From Halosimplex litoreum (GTDB lineage Archaea; Halobacteriota; Halobacteria; Halobacteriales; Haloarculaceae): a DNA stretch of 64,000 bases. Every line of letters begins with the position of its first letter. The stretch's first letter is position 1. Positions 27,561 through 35,550 of the stretch are shown here, one piece after another. The stretch is taken from positions 868,001-932,000 of the forward strand of contig NZ_CP065856.1 in NCBI RefSeq assembly GCF_016065055.1, in the 5' to 3' direction. Both the position numbers and the translations under genes were made by a program. Under the pieces are notes generated by a model, which made no database searches, had not been told where the DNA came from, and was given only the letters and a program-made list of their open reading frames with translations.

Positions 27561-28654
27561 CCTCCCGACGGCGGTTTCTCAGGCGTACCGGTGGTGCGCT
27601 CGGCCTCGGGCTCGGCGGCGGGCTGGCGGGCTGTGGCTACCGACCGGGCGGCGGGGACGTCCGGTGGCGGGCGAGCGGCAACTTCGCCAGCTTCCCGACG
27701 GGGGCGCTCGAGGTGACCGACGGGCTGGTCGTGACCGTCGCCGACTCGACGACGAGCTTCGACATCGACCGCGAGGAGTGGGTCTCGGGCGGTCGGGTCA
27801 CCGCCTACTCGACGGCGGACGGCACCCAGCTGTGGAGCGACCACCTCGACGCCGACCTCTCGTGTCACGCGGTCGGCGACGGCGGCGCCGCGGTGGGGTT
27901 CGACGGGACGGTCGTCCGGTACGGCGCCGACGGGAGGCGATGGCGGTTCGCGGTGGACGAGCCCCTGCTCGCGCTCGGAGTCGCCGGCGAGTGGGCGTAC
28001 GGTCTCACCGAGTCGGGAGCGCTCGTGGCCTGCTCCGACGGCGTCGAACGGTGGTGGGTCGACCTGGAGCCGGAACTCGGCGGTGCCGACGTCGGGTTCG
28101 ACCCGGTCGTCGCCGCGAGCGCCGACGCGGTGCTCTGCTCGGTCGGCGGGACCGTCCATTGCGTCGACCCGAGCGGCCGGCGACGCTGGGCCCGGTCCGA
28201 GGTCGACGCGCGCCGGTTCTCGGTCGTCGACGGCGAGGTCTTCGCGTCGAGCGGAACCGGACTGGCCGCGCTCGACGGCTCGACGGGTGAATCCCGGTGG
28301 ATAACCGACGACCGGGTCGGCCGGTTCGCGGTGACGACCGACGCCGCCTACTGCGCGTTCGACGCCGAGCTCCGTGCGTACGACCGCTCGGGCGACCTGC
28401 GGTGGGCGATCCCGGACGACCGTCGATCCGGTCGGAACCGTCCCGGGCTGGACCGACCCGACTATCAGGGCCGCGTGGCCGCCGATTCCGAGGGCGTCTA
28501 CGTCGATTCCTCGGCGGGGCTCGCCGCCGTCGCCCCTTCCGACGGGCGCGTCCGCTGGCGACTGTCGAACAGGACGCTCTCTGCCGGCCCGTACCTCGTC
28601 GAATCGGGGGTGCTCGTCGTCGACGATGGAGAACTGGTCTGTCACTACCGGTGA
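27557..28654 (+). CDS. Tat-exported PQQ-like beta-propeller lipoprotein
   Basis: This 365-residue protein begins at GTG 27557. The N-terminus SRRRFLRRTGGALGLGLGGG carries a twin-arginine motif and ends in a lipobox LAGC, so it should be exported folded and lipid-anchored. The rest shows repeated blades with WxxDL/GxVxxxD patterns (VTAYSTADGTQLWSDHL, LAALDGSTGESRW, VRWRLSNRTLSAG), typical of PQQ-binding-like propellers used as scaffolds. It overlaps the protease gene by four bases, which hints at a common envelope quality-control role. Confidence 0.85.
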   Translation: MTSRRRFLRRTGGALGLGLGGGLAGCGYRPGGGDVRWRASGNFASFPTGALEVTDGLVVTVADSTTSFDIDREEWVSGGRVTAYSTADGTQLWSDHLDADLSCHAVGDGGAAVGFDGTVVRYGADGRRWRFAVDEPLLALGVAGEWAYGLTESGALVACSDGVERWWVDLEPELGGADVGFDPVVAASADAVLCSVGGTVHCVDPSGRRRWARSEVDARRFSVVDGEVFASSGTGLAALDGSTGESRWITDDRVGRFAVTTDAAYCAFDAELRAYDRSGDLRWAIPDDRRSGRNRPGLDRPDYQGRVAADSEGVYVDSSAGLAAVAPSDGRVRWRLSNRTLSAGPYLVESGVLVVDDGELVCHYR

Positions 28655-28741
28655 TCCGACACTCATAAACCTTTCCCAGACTCGCCGGGTCGACAGAACT
28701 GCGTCGGACCCTAAGTACGGTCCGCGGGTAGGAGAGAGTGC

Positions 28742-29800
28742 ATGGTCCCTACTGACCTCCGACCCTCCGCGCTCGGCCTCCTCCTGGCCGCGGCAGTCGT
28801 CTTGAGCGGGTGTTCCGCTGCGACCGGTCCGCTCGGCGACGGCCAGCAAGCGGCCGTCGCAGACAGAGTCGAACAGCGAATGAACGACATCGACGGGTTC
28901 AGCGCCACTCGAACGAATACCGTCACCGTCGACGGCGAGACCCAGACGAGCCGCGCCGAGGTGTGGATCCGGCCCGACACCGGACAGAGTCGTTCTGAGG
29001 CGCTCTCGCCGGAGCGTCAGGCCGGTGACGTGACCGTCGTCGGCGACGACGTCACCTGGTACTACGACGCCAGCGAGAACCTGGCGACTCGAACGAACGT
29101 CACGATCCCCGACTCGACCGGCGCCGGAATTGGCGGGCAGCTGAGCCGGCTCGTCGAAGACCGGTCGGTCGTCTACGACGGCGAGGTCCAACTCGAGGGC
29201 CAGTCCGTCTGGAAAGTCCGGCTCCTCCCCGGCAACGAGAGCGACGACCGAATCACGAGCAACGTCACGATGTGGGTCGACACGGAGAAGCGATTCCCGG
29301 TGCAGGTCCGCTACGCGACGTCCGGCGAGCTGAACGTCACCGCCACGGTCCACTACGACGACCTGACGATCAACCCCGGAATCGACGACGCGCGGTTCAC
29401 CTACGAGCCGCCCGCGAACGCCACCGTCGAGCGTAACTCTGTCGACCTCCGAACGTTCGAGACGCGCTCCGAACTGGTCGCGTCGGCGAACGCGACCGTG
29501 CCGGACCCAGAGGTGCCCGACGGGTTCGACTTCGAGAGCGGGTCGACCATCGACGGCGCCGTCTCGATGCAGTACTCGAACGGCTCCGCGTCGGTGTCGG
29601 TCACGCACGCGCCCGACGCGGCGGGGCCGCCCTCCGACCGCGGCGAGTCCGTTTCCGTCGGCGACCACGACGGCCGATACGTCTCCATCGGCGAGACCGG
29701 CAGCGTTCAGTGGACCTGCGACGACGGTCGTCTGAGCGTCACCGGCGACGTCGACCGCGGGACGCTGCTGACGGTCGCCGAGTCGATCGGTTGCCCCTGA
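28742..29800 (+). CDS. Lipoprotein with LolA-like beta fold, paralogue 1
   Basis: This 352-residue protein has a signal peptide ending in the lipobox LSGC (residues 20-23). The body starts with an amphipathic helix (VADRVEQRMNDIDGFSATRTNTV) and then has long antiparallel strands ending FTYEPPANATVE, the layout of LolA/LppX-type lipid-carrier folds. A C-terminal domain with a WTCDDGRLSVTGDVDR segment follows. A GGAG ribosome-binding site precedes the ATG. A paralogue follows 141 bp downstream. Cargo unknown. Confidence 0.72.
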   Translation: MVPTDLRPSALGLLLAAAVVLSGCSAATGPLGDGQQAAVADRVEQRMNDIDGFSATRTNTVTVDGETQTSRAEVWIRPDTGQSRSEALSPERQAGDVTVVGDDVTWYYDASENLATRTNVTIPDSTGAGIGGQLSRLVEDRSVVYDGEVQLEGQSVWKVRLLPGNESDDRITSNVTMWVDTEKRFPVQVRYATSGELNVTATVHYDDLTINPGIDDARFTYEPPANATVERNSVDLRTFETRSELVASANATVPDPEVPDGFDFESGSTIDGAVSMQYSNGSASVSVTHAPDAAGPPSDRGESVSVGDHDGRYVSIGETGSVQWTCDDGRLSVTGDVDRGTLLTVAESIGCP

Positions 29801-29941
29801 CGCCCCGGCTACCCGGCGTCGGCGCCCCGTGACCGTCACCACCGCCCCTCGGATCGACCCGACGACCATCGACCCGGTCCCCACTGGCGCCAGTTGCCCT
29901 CCCGAACGTTTTACCACCGGACGTGCGGATAGCCCGATACG

Positions 29942-31132
29942 ATGCGTACGCCCTCCATCTCCGAGCGCTCCGTCCACCGTCTCGCGCTGCTGGCAGTCGT
30001 CGCGCTCGCGGCGGTGTCGGCGGGGTGCGCCGTGACGGGCGGTGGCGACGGTCTCCCCGACGGAGCAGCGGTCGAACAGCGACTCGAATCACTGGACGCG
30101 CTCGAGGCGACGGTCGTCTACGACCTGAACGGCAGCAGCGACGTGAACGCTTCGCGCAGCCACACGATCGCTCGCCTCGACACCGGCGAATCGAGAAGCC
30201 GAGTCGTATCCGGGTCGGACGAGACGCTGACGGTCTCGAACGGCTCTCGGACCTGGCTGTACAACCGGTCGGCGAACCGGGTTCGGATCCTCGACCTGAA
30301 CACCTCGGCAGAGAGTCGGAACAGTTCGTTCGAGTCCTACGTGACCGTCTTCGAACGATTACGGGCGAGTGCTACCGACGAGTCGACGCCGGCCGAGATC
30401 TCTCAGCTGCCGGTCGTCCCTGCGGCCGGCGGAGGCGGTTCTTCGCCGGTCGCCGGGTCGCTGTCGTTCTACGGTAACGTCTCGCTGACGTACAACGGCA
30501 CCGAGACCGTGGCCGGTCGGGAGACCTACGCAGTCACGATCGAACCACTGAGAAACGACTCCGCTATCGGCACCGTCGAGCTGTGGTTCGACACCGAGTG
30601 GTACTATCCGATCCGGTCCACGACTTCGGTATCAGTCGGCGACGACCGGACCGTCGTTACGACTACCTACCGCAACGTCACGTTCAACCCGGACGTCCCA
30701 CCGGGCACCTTCGAGTTCGACCCACCGGCGAACGCGACCGTCGTCGAGTCGACCTACGAGAGTCGGTCCTTCGAGTCCCGCGAGTCGCTCGCGGCGGCGA
30801 CCGACATCGAGGTTCCCGACCCGAACGTTCCGGCACGGTACCGCTTCGAGAGCGGGAGTCTGACCACTTACCGCGGCAACGAGACGGTCTCGATCCGGTA
30901 CACGAACGGCTCGGCGATGCTGCTGGTCAGCAAAGAGCCGGACGCTATTCCGCCGACGCCGGCGAACGAGAGCGGCGAACGCGTCGACATCGCGGGTCGC
31001 GAGGGACGGATTAGCGAGGTGCTCGACGAGCGGCTGCTCACCTGGCGCTGCGAGGGAGTGACGTACAGGGTTGTCGGCCCCGCGTCGCGCGAGACGCTCG
31101 TCGAGATCGCCGTCTCGATGACCTGCGAGTGA
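29942..31132 (+). CDS. Lipoprotein with LolA-like beta fold, paralogue 2
   Basis: This 396-residue protein has a signal peptide with lipobox SAGC (about 26-29) and the same architecture as the preceding gene: AVEQRLESLDALEATVVYDL, then strands ending TFEFDPPANATVVE, and a C-terminal LLTWRCEGVTYRVVG. It differs by a longer middle with a Gly/Ser stretch. TTTTACC about 30 bp upstream is a candidate TATA element. The two genes are a tandem duplication that has diverged strongly. Confidence 0.72.
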   Translation: MRTPSISERSVHRLALLAVVALAAVSAGCAVTGGGDGLPDGAAVEQRLESLDALEATVVYDLNGSSDVNASRSHTIARLDTGESRSRVVSGSDETLTVSNGSRTWLYNRSANRVRILDLNTSAESRNSSFESYVTVFERLRASATDESTPAEISQLPVVPAAGGGGSSPVAGSLSFYGNVSLTYNGTETVAGRETYAVTIEPLRNDSAIGTVELWFDTEWYYPIRSTTSVSVGDDRTVVTTTYRNVTFNPDVPPGTFEFDPPANATVVESTYESRSFESRESLAAATDIEVPDPNVPARYRFESGSLTTYRGNETVSIRYTNGSAMLLVSKEPDAIPPTPANESGERVDIAGREGRISEVLDERLLTWRCEGVTYRVVGPASRETLVEIAVSMTCE

Positions 31133-31172
31133 CGGGGGTCCGGTGAGCGTTCCGACCACGAGTGCCAGTGGC

Positions 31173-31484
31173 CTACGGTCGGCTGTACAGCGAGTAGGTG
31201 ATGAACGCGAGGCCGGCGAACTGGAGGAGCCTGACCACGAGTCTGAGCGGGTCGCCGACCGCGGCCGGGAGGACCTGCAACCGGAGCAGGAGCGTCCCGA
31301 AGAAGGCGAGCGAGAACGACACGGCGGTCAGCAGGACGAGACCGACCGAGAGGTAGCGCATCGATCGGCTGTCGTTGCGACGAAAGCCCCGGTAGGCCTG
31401 GTAGCCGACGACGAGGCCCAGTACGGTGGAGCCGAGCGAGACCAGCACTGCGCCGAACTGCGCGGCAGTGTACCCCCAGATCAT
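31173..31484 (-). CDS. Small membrane protein of a regulator/membrane module, copy A
   Basis: This 103-residue protein starts at ATG 31484 (MIWGYTAAQFGAVLV). It has three hydrophobic helices and the conserved loop VVGYQAYRGFRRNDSRSMRYLSVG, nearly repeated in copy B at 31926. Its start overlaps the stop of the HTH gene upstream by four bases (ATGA). I associate this pair with haloarchaeal families of unknown function. Possibly the membrane protein controls or is controlled by its regulator. Confidence 0.75.
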   Translation of the reverse strand: MIWGYTAAQFGAVLVSLGSTVLGLVVGYQAYRGFRRNDSRSMRYLSVGLVLLTAVSFSLAFFGTLLLRLQVLPAAVGDPLRLVVRLLQFAGLAFITYSLYSRP

Positions 31485-31834
31485 AGGTCCTGCCACATCC
31501 TGGTGAAGCGGTCGGCGACGTCTTCCTCGGACGCCGGACGGCGGTCCAGTTCGACCGACCACTCGCCGTCTTCGAAGGTGACGTTGACGCCTCTGAGTCG
31601 AGAGGCGTAGACGCTGTAGTGGTGGCCGCCGGGGTCGAACTCCGTCTGTTCCTCGACGAGGTCGTGTTCTTTCAGACGGTCGACGCGCCGATATATCGTC
31701 GACTCGGACGCGTCGCACCGGTCGCTGAGCGTATCTACTGGCATGGGTTTGGCACTCGTGGCTGCGAGGATCGCGCGGGCGTACTCGTCTTCGAGGAGCG
31801 CGAGTAACTCCGCCTCGTCGCGATCGTCGCTCAC
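31481..31834 (-). CDS. ArsR-like winged-helix regulator, copy A
   Basis: This 117-residue DNA-binding protein has an HTH (PVDTLSDRCDASESTIYRRVDRLKEHDLV) and wing, then a C-terminal part with FDPGGHHYSVYASRLRGVNV. The block G-H-H-Y-x-V-Y recurs in copy B, which shows common origin. It is translationally coupled to the membrane protein downstream. Ligand unknown. Confidence 0.82.
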   Translation of the reverse strand: MSDDRDEAELLALLEDEYARAILAATSAKPMPVDTLSDRCDASESTIYRRVDRLKEHDLVEEQTEFDPGGHHYSVYASRLRGVNVTFEDGEWSVELDRRPASEEDVADRFTRMWQDL

Positions 31835-31925
31835 ACCGGCCCGTGGACCGTCGGCGGCTTAAAAACCCGCCGTCGGTCGCAGAGTCTGGGACCGTGCCGG
31901 AGTCGCCCCGTCGGTATCCCGTCGC

Positions 31926-32294
31926 TCACCGCCGGGGCATCCACAGCCCGTAGAGGATGCAACAGAGGCCGACGATCGTCGCGAGGTCGGCGGCCAGCGC
32001 GAGCGCGGTGCGGACGGTCGACCGCAGTCCGGGTGCGAACGTCGCGACCGCGTCGAGGGCGGCGAACCCGCCGAACAGGACGCCCGGCGTCCAGAACGCG
32101 AGGAAGAAGCCCGCGGCGACGAACAGCATGGGGAGGCTCTCGTTGCGGCGGTACCCGCGGTAGGCGACGTAGCCGACGGCGAACCCGAGGATCGCGATGA
32201 CGGCGGTCGTGATCCCTGGGATCAGCCCCTCGGCGGTCGCCGCGAAGTGCAGCGGTGCGACCGGTTCGGGCGCATCGGGCAGTGGAACGCTCAT
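31926..32294 (-). CDS. Small membrane protein of a regulator/membrane module, copy B
   Basis: This 122-residue protein has three to four hydrophobic helices and the diagnostic AVGYVAYRGYRRNESLPMLFVAAG block that aligns with copy A. It has an N-terminal Pro/Ala stretch absent from copy A. Its start overlaps the HTH gene by four bases, as in copy A. Function unknown. Confidence 0.75.
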   Translation of the reverse strand: MSVPLPDAPEPVAPLHFAATAEGLIPGITTAVIAILGFAVGYVAYRGYRRNESLPMLFVAAGFFLAFWTPGVLFGGFAALDAVATFAPGLRSTVRTALALAADLATIVGLCCILYGLWMPRR

Positions 32295-32635
32295 CTCAGG
32301 TCCTCCACGAACTCGGTGAACCGGTCGGCCATCCGCCCGCGGCGGGTGAGCCGTATCTCGAACCCGTCCTCCGTGAGGTCGACGACGGCGCGGTCGAGGG
32401 TCGCCGTGTACACCTTGTAGTGGTGGCCGTCCTCGCCGGCGCGGGTCTGCTCGGCGACCAGCTCTTCCTCGCGCAGTGTCTCCAGTCGGCGGTAGACCGT
32501 CGGGCCGGACACCGAACAGCGCTCGGCGAGTTCCGTCGCCGAGAGCGCCTCTGCGGCCGTGGCTTCGAGGATCGTCCGAGCGCAGTCGTCGCCCAGCAGC
32601 GACGCCACGGTGTCGATATCGGTGTCCTCATCCAC
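32291..32635 (-). CDS. ArsR-like winged-helix regulator, copy B
   Basis: This 114-residue protein has an HTH (SATELAERCSVSGPTVYRRLETLREEELV) and wing followed by GEDGHHYKVYTATLDRAVVDL, which aligns with copy A. It is the first gene of the second module and ends in an ATGA overlap with its membrane partner. The two modules are in tandem on the minus strand, 91 bp apart. Confidence 0.82.
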   Translation of the reverse strand: MDEDTDIDTVASLLGDDCARTILEATAAEALSATELAERCSVSGPTVYRRLETLREEELVAEQTRAGEDGHHYKVYTATLDRAVVDLTEDGFEIRLTRRGRMADRFTEFVEDLR

Positions 32636-32738
32636 ACGTAATCACCGTCCGCTCGGAGCGTCAAACCGGGCGTTGGACTTCACTCGGTGAAGCCGCGGCT
32701 ACCATCTTAATTGGTTCGGCGCGGTAGGGTCGAGTGCA

Positions 32739-32897
32739 ATGGTCGCAATCGACGAAACCACCCTCGGCCTCGCGTTCGCCGTGCTCGGCGTCGTGTTCTC
32801 GATCGCGTGGATCGCGCTCGGGCTGTACGGCATCAACTCCCTCCGGGAGATCCGAGCGGCGCTCGCCGACGACGACACGGACGGCAACGGTTCCTGA
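32739..32897 (+). CDS. 52-residue single-helix membrane peptide
   Basis: ATG at 32739 opens MVAIDETTLGLAFAVLGVVF and the frame ends at TGA 32895-32897. One long hydrophobic helix (about 8-32) is followed by an amphipathic, then acidic, tail. TCTTAATTGG about 30 bp upstream could be a TATA element. It faces the cbiX gene, 19 bp apart. Function unknown. Confidence 0.55.
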   Translation: MVAIDETTLGLAFAVLGVVFSIAWIALGLYGINSLREIRAALADDDTDGNGS

Positions 32898-32916
32898 CCG
32901 GTCGGCCTCGCCCTGC

Positions 32917-33792
32917 TCAGTCGTCGGCCGGCTCCGCGCTTCCGGTCTCCGCTCGCACGCGCTCGACGGCGTCGGCCACGTCGGCGCCCGCGTCGGCGGC
33001 CCGTTCGAGCACCACGTCGGCCATCAGCGGCTCGGTCCCCACCGCGCCGGAGTACCAGATCCGGTGGCCGTCGACCTCGGCGGGCGTGTCCCACCCCTCG
33101 CGGTAATCCTCCGTGAGCCCCATGTCCTCGGGGATGTCCTCCTGGGTGTGGTAGCCGTCGGCGACGAACAGGGGCACGACGACCACGTCCTCGCTGTCGA
33201 AGAAGTCGGTCACGTCGTCGACCTCGGGGTCCTCGTCCATGAACAGCGCCTCTACCTCGTCGAACCGGTCCATCTCGCGGATGCGGTCGGCGTGGTACTC
33301 GATAGCTTTCGCGGAGTTCTCGTTGCGCTCGGTGCCGTGACCGACGACGGCGAGGCCGAACCCCTCGCCAACGTCGGGGTCGCCGGTCACCGACTCGGCG
33401 CGGCGGACGATCACGTCGCTCATCGCCTCGTGGGTGCCGACGGGGCCGCAGTAGTGGACCGTCTTGTCCACGTCGGTCGGTCGGAGCGTCGCGTGAGTGG
33501 CGCTGGTACCGTCGGAATCCCAGGCATCGGGGTCCCAGCCGTCGAGGCGCAGCTCCCGCGGAATGACGTCCTCGGTGAAATACCCCTCGGAGATGAACAG
33601 GGGGACGACGTACACCTCGTCGCTCTCGACGGTCCGCAGGACCTCGCGGAAGGAGGGTTCCTCCTTCCAGAAGCCCTCGCGGACCTCGTCGAAGGCGCCA
33701 GTCGCGCGGATGGTGTCTGCGTGGTCGAACGTCGGCGCGCTCGACCCCGCGTTGAGGTGCGAGCCGTGGGCGACGATGACGAGCGCTTCCAT
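32917..33792 (-). CDS. cbiX: Sirohydrochlorin chelatase CbiX
   Basis: This 291-residue class II chelatase inserts cobalt (or Fe2+) into sirohydrochlorin for cobalamin or siroheme. Two CbiX repeats are visible: the first opens LVIVAHGSHLN with His9, and the second opens GLAVVGHGTERNENS. Each contains the Y/V-V-V-P-L-F-I/V strand and a following Y-x-x-E-D-I-P. The start at 33792 is chosen because the upstream in-frame sequence overlaps the divergent Nudix-like promoter. The DR2241-type partner lies at 25097. Confidence 0.88.
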   Translation of the reverse strand: MEALVIVAHGSHLNAGSSAPTFDHADTIRATGAFDEVREGFWKEEPSFREVLRTVESDEVYVVPLFISEGYFTEDVIPRELRLDGWDPDAWDSDGTSATHATLRPTDVDKTVHYCGPVGTHEAMSDVIVRRAESVTGDPDVGEGFGLAVVGHGTERNENSAKAIEYHADRIREMDRFDEVEALFMDEDPEVDDVTDFFDSEDVVVVPLFVADGYHTQEDIPEDMGLTEDYREGWDTPAEVDGHRIWYSGAVGTEPLMADVVLERAADAGADVADAVERVRAETGSAEPADD

Positions 33793-33904
33793 ACCCGCGC
33801 CTTGGGAAACCCGCATCTTAGGGGTGTCGTTGGTAGTCGCCGACCCTCGACCGAGGAATGACAGTTCGAAAACAATATTGCGGTTCGGCTGATGTATCGA
33901 GCCG

Positions 33905-34459
33905 ATGTCGGAAGACGACACTGCTGTCACCGCTCCGGACCCGGAGACGGTCGCGGCCCGCGACGGCGTCACGGTCGACGAACGGACGCGAGCGTTCCCG
34001 GACGAGCAGTTCGACGCGCTCCGCGACCGATACGAGCGGATCGACGGGGTCGTGCTGGTCGGCGTCACTCGCGACGACGGCGCGGTCCTCCTCCAGGGAG
34101 GAGACAACTGGTCCCCGCCCGGCGGCGAGGTGGACCCGGGCCAGGACTGGGCGAGCGCCGCCGAGTCGGCCGTCGGGGCACTGACCGGCGTCGAGGTCAC
34201 CGTCGAAGCGGCCGAACTCGTCGAATACAACGAGTTTCACCGGGAGGGGGACAGCGACGACTCGTTTCGAGCGCCGGTGGTCCACTTCGGCGCGTCGCTG
34301 GCCGGCGACGCCGACTCGTTTCGCGAGGACCCGACCGTCGCCGACGACTGGGACCACCCCGCGTTCAACCCCGAGGCGGTCGACCTCGCCTGGTTCGATG
34401 CGGTGCCGGCCGACGCCGACCCGAGCCACGAGGACCACATCGCCCTGTACTTCGACTGA
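33905..34459 (+). CDS. Nudix-fold protein with degenerate Nudix box
   Basis: This 184-residue protein has an opening strand VVLVGVTRDDGAVLLQGGDNW and the PPGGEVDPGQ start of a Nudix box. The catalytic REUxEE segment reads AESAVGAL, so the metal-binding glutamates of the canonical motif are missing. The C-terminus keeps a family-like HPAFNPEAVDLAWFDAVP. It may bind a nucleotide without hydrolysing it, or use other residues. The fold is likely; catalysis is doubtful. Confidence 0.72.
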   Translation: MSEDDTAVTAPDPETVAARDGVTVDERTRAFPDEQFDALRDRYERIDGVVLVGVTRDDGAVLLQGGDNWSPPGGEVDPGQDWASAAESAVGALTGVEVTVEAAELVEYNEFHREGDSDDSFRAPVVHFGASLAGDADSFREDPTVADDWDHPAFNPEAVDLAWFDAVPADADPSHEDHIALYFD

Positions 34460-34518
34460 CCGGCGCGTCCGGCCGCCGTCCCGGTGACTTTTTGATCGTC
34501 GTCCGCATCCAGACGCGC

Positions 34519-34992
34519 ATGACACTCGCCGCGGACACCCGCGCGGCCGTCCGGCGCCACCCGTTCCTGTACGACGCGCTCCGGGCGGGCGTGGTCAACT
34601 ACAGCGCCGCCGCCCGCTTTCTCGACGTCGACGGCGAGGCCGATCCGGTCGTCGCCGCCCTGCGCCGCTTCGCCGAGGACCTCCCCGACTACGACCGCCC
34701 CGGCGACTCGCCGCCGGTGAGCATGCAGAGCGGCCTCGGCGAGGGCGACCCCGCCGACGCCCTGCTGGCGGTCGGCGATCTCGCGCTCGTCCCCGACGAG
34801 GGGTCGCTGACGGCGATCACCGCCGGCGGCGAGGCCGACGCCGCGGCGCTCCGGGAGGTGCTCGGTCGGTTGGAAACTGCCGGGGTGGCCGTCGAGGCCG
34901 CGGCGGTCGGCGGCGGGTCGCTGGTCGTGGTGGTCGGCCGTCGCGACGGGGCGGACGCGGTGCGCGCGGTCGAGGACGCGCTGGCGGTGTAA
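34519..34992 (+). CDS. Conserved haloarchaeal protein, ACT-like C-terminus possible
   Basis: This 157-residue protein starts MTLAADTRAAVRRHPFLYDA. An N-terminal helical part (ALRAGVVNYSAAARFLDVDG) looks like a small HTH. The last 60 residues (LALVPDEGSLTAITAGGEA, VAVEAAAVGGGSLVVVVGR) have the alternating beta-alpha pattern of an ACT-like ligand domain. I have seen such proteins only as uncharacterised haloarchaeal entries. It starts 60 bp after the Nudix-like gene. Confidence 0.6.
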   Translation: MTLAADTRAAVRRHPFLYDALRAGVVNYSAAARFLDVDGEADPVVAALRRFAEDLPDYDRPGDSPPVSMQSGLGEGDPADALLAVGDLALVPDEGSLTAITAGGEADAAALREVLGRLETAGVAVEAAAVGGGSLVVVVGRRDGADAVRAVEDALAV

Positions 34993-35049
34993 GTTCGTCG
35001 AGCGAACGGGGCCGACAATTCAACTCGGAAGACGACCGATCAGATAGTA

Positions 35050-35343
35050 ATGGCTACACAGGCGCGCTGGATCGTCGACGACGAGGAGTCGGCCGTTCAC
35101 GACGAACCGCACATCGCGGACAGCCGGATCACGGTACGTGCGGTCCACGAATGGGTCGAAAACGGCGACCTCGACCCGGAGACGGTCGCCGGTCGGCACA
35201 ATCTCGACATCGCCGCGGTCTATCACGCGCTCGCGTACTACCACGAACACCCCGAGCGGATGCGCGAAGTCGAACGCGACCGCGAGCGGACTATCGAGGC
35301 GAATCGCGGGCGGGCGGTCACCGGCCCCGACGACCTCGAATGA
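35050..35343 (+). CDS. DUF433 antitoxin-like protein
   Basis: This 97-residue protein contains the DUF433 helix-turn-helix core ADSRITVRAVHEWVENGDL, DPETVAGRHNLDIAAVYHALAY and YYHEHPERM. DUF433 proteins are usually the antitoxin upstream of a PIN-like DUF5615 toxin, and a remnant of one overlaps its 3' end by four bases. The gene is intact. It may also act as an autoregulator. Confidence 0.82.
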   Translation: MATQARWIVDDEESAVHDEPHIADSRITVRAVHEWVENGDLDPETVAGRHNLDIAAVYHALAYYHEHPERMREVERDRERTIEANRGRAVTGPDDLE

Positions 35344-35459
35344 CCGTCCCGGTGCTCGCCGATGAGAACGTCGACCACCGAGTCGTCCACCGGCTCGAAC
35401 ACTACGGGGTCGACGTCCCGGATGGCCACGTTTTTTACATGGGCGAAAACTGGCTCTAA
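35340..35459 (+). pseudogene. Truncated PIN-like (DUF5615) toxin remnant
   Basis: The frame starts at ATG 35340 inside the antitoxin stop. It reads MTVPVLADENVDHRVVHRLE and matches the DUF5615 opening LADEN-x-x-x-x-x-V-x-x-L with its first catalytic Asp. It then loses similarity after about 28 residues and stops at 35459 (39 residues instead of about 110). The remaining catalytic Asp residues of the PIN core are missing, so no active nuclease can be made. Confidence 0.7.
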
Positions 35460-35550
35460 CCCACCACCGACGCCCTCGCGGCGTAGGTACGCGGCATCGC
35501 CCGCCGCCCATCCGCCAGCTTGAAACGCCGGGCCGCGTAGACTCCCGGTA

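Noticed and set aside
27446-29977. Long minus-strand frame (843 codons) opposite propeller and lipoprotein genes
   Set aside because: Antisense shadow; the plus strand carries signal peptides, lipoboxes and blades.
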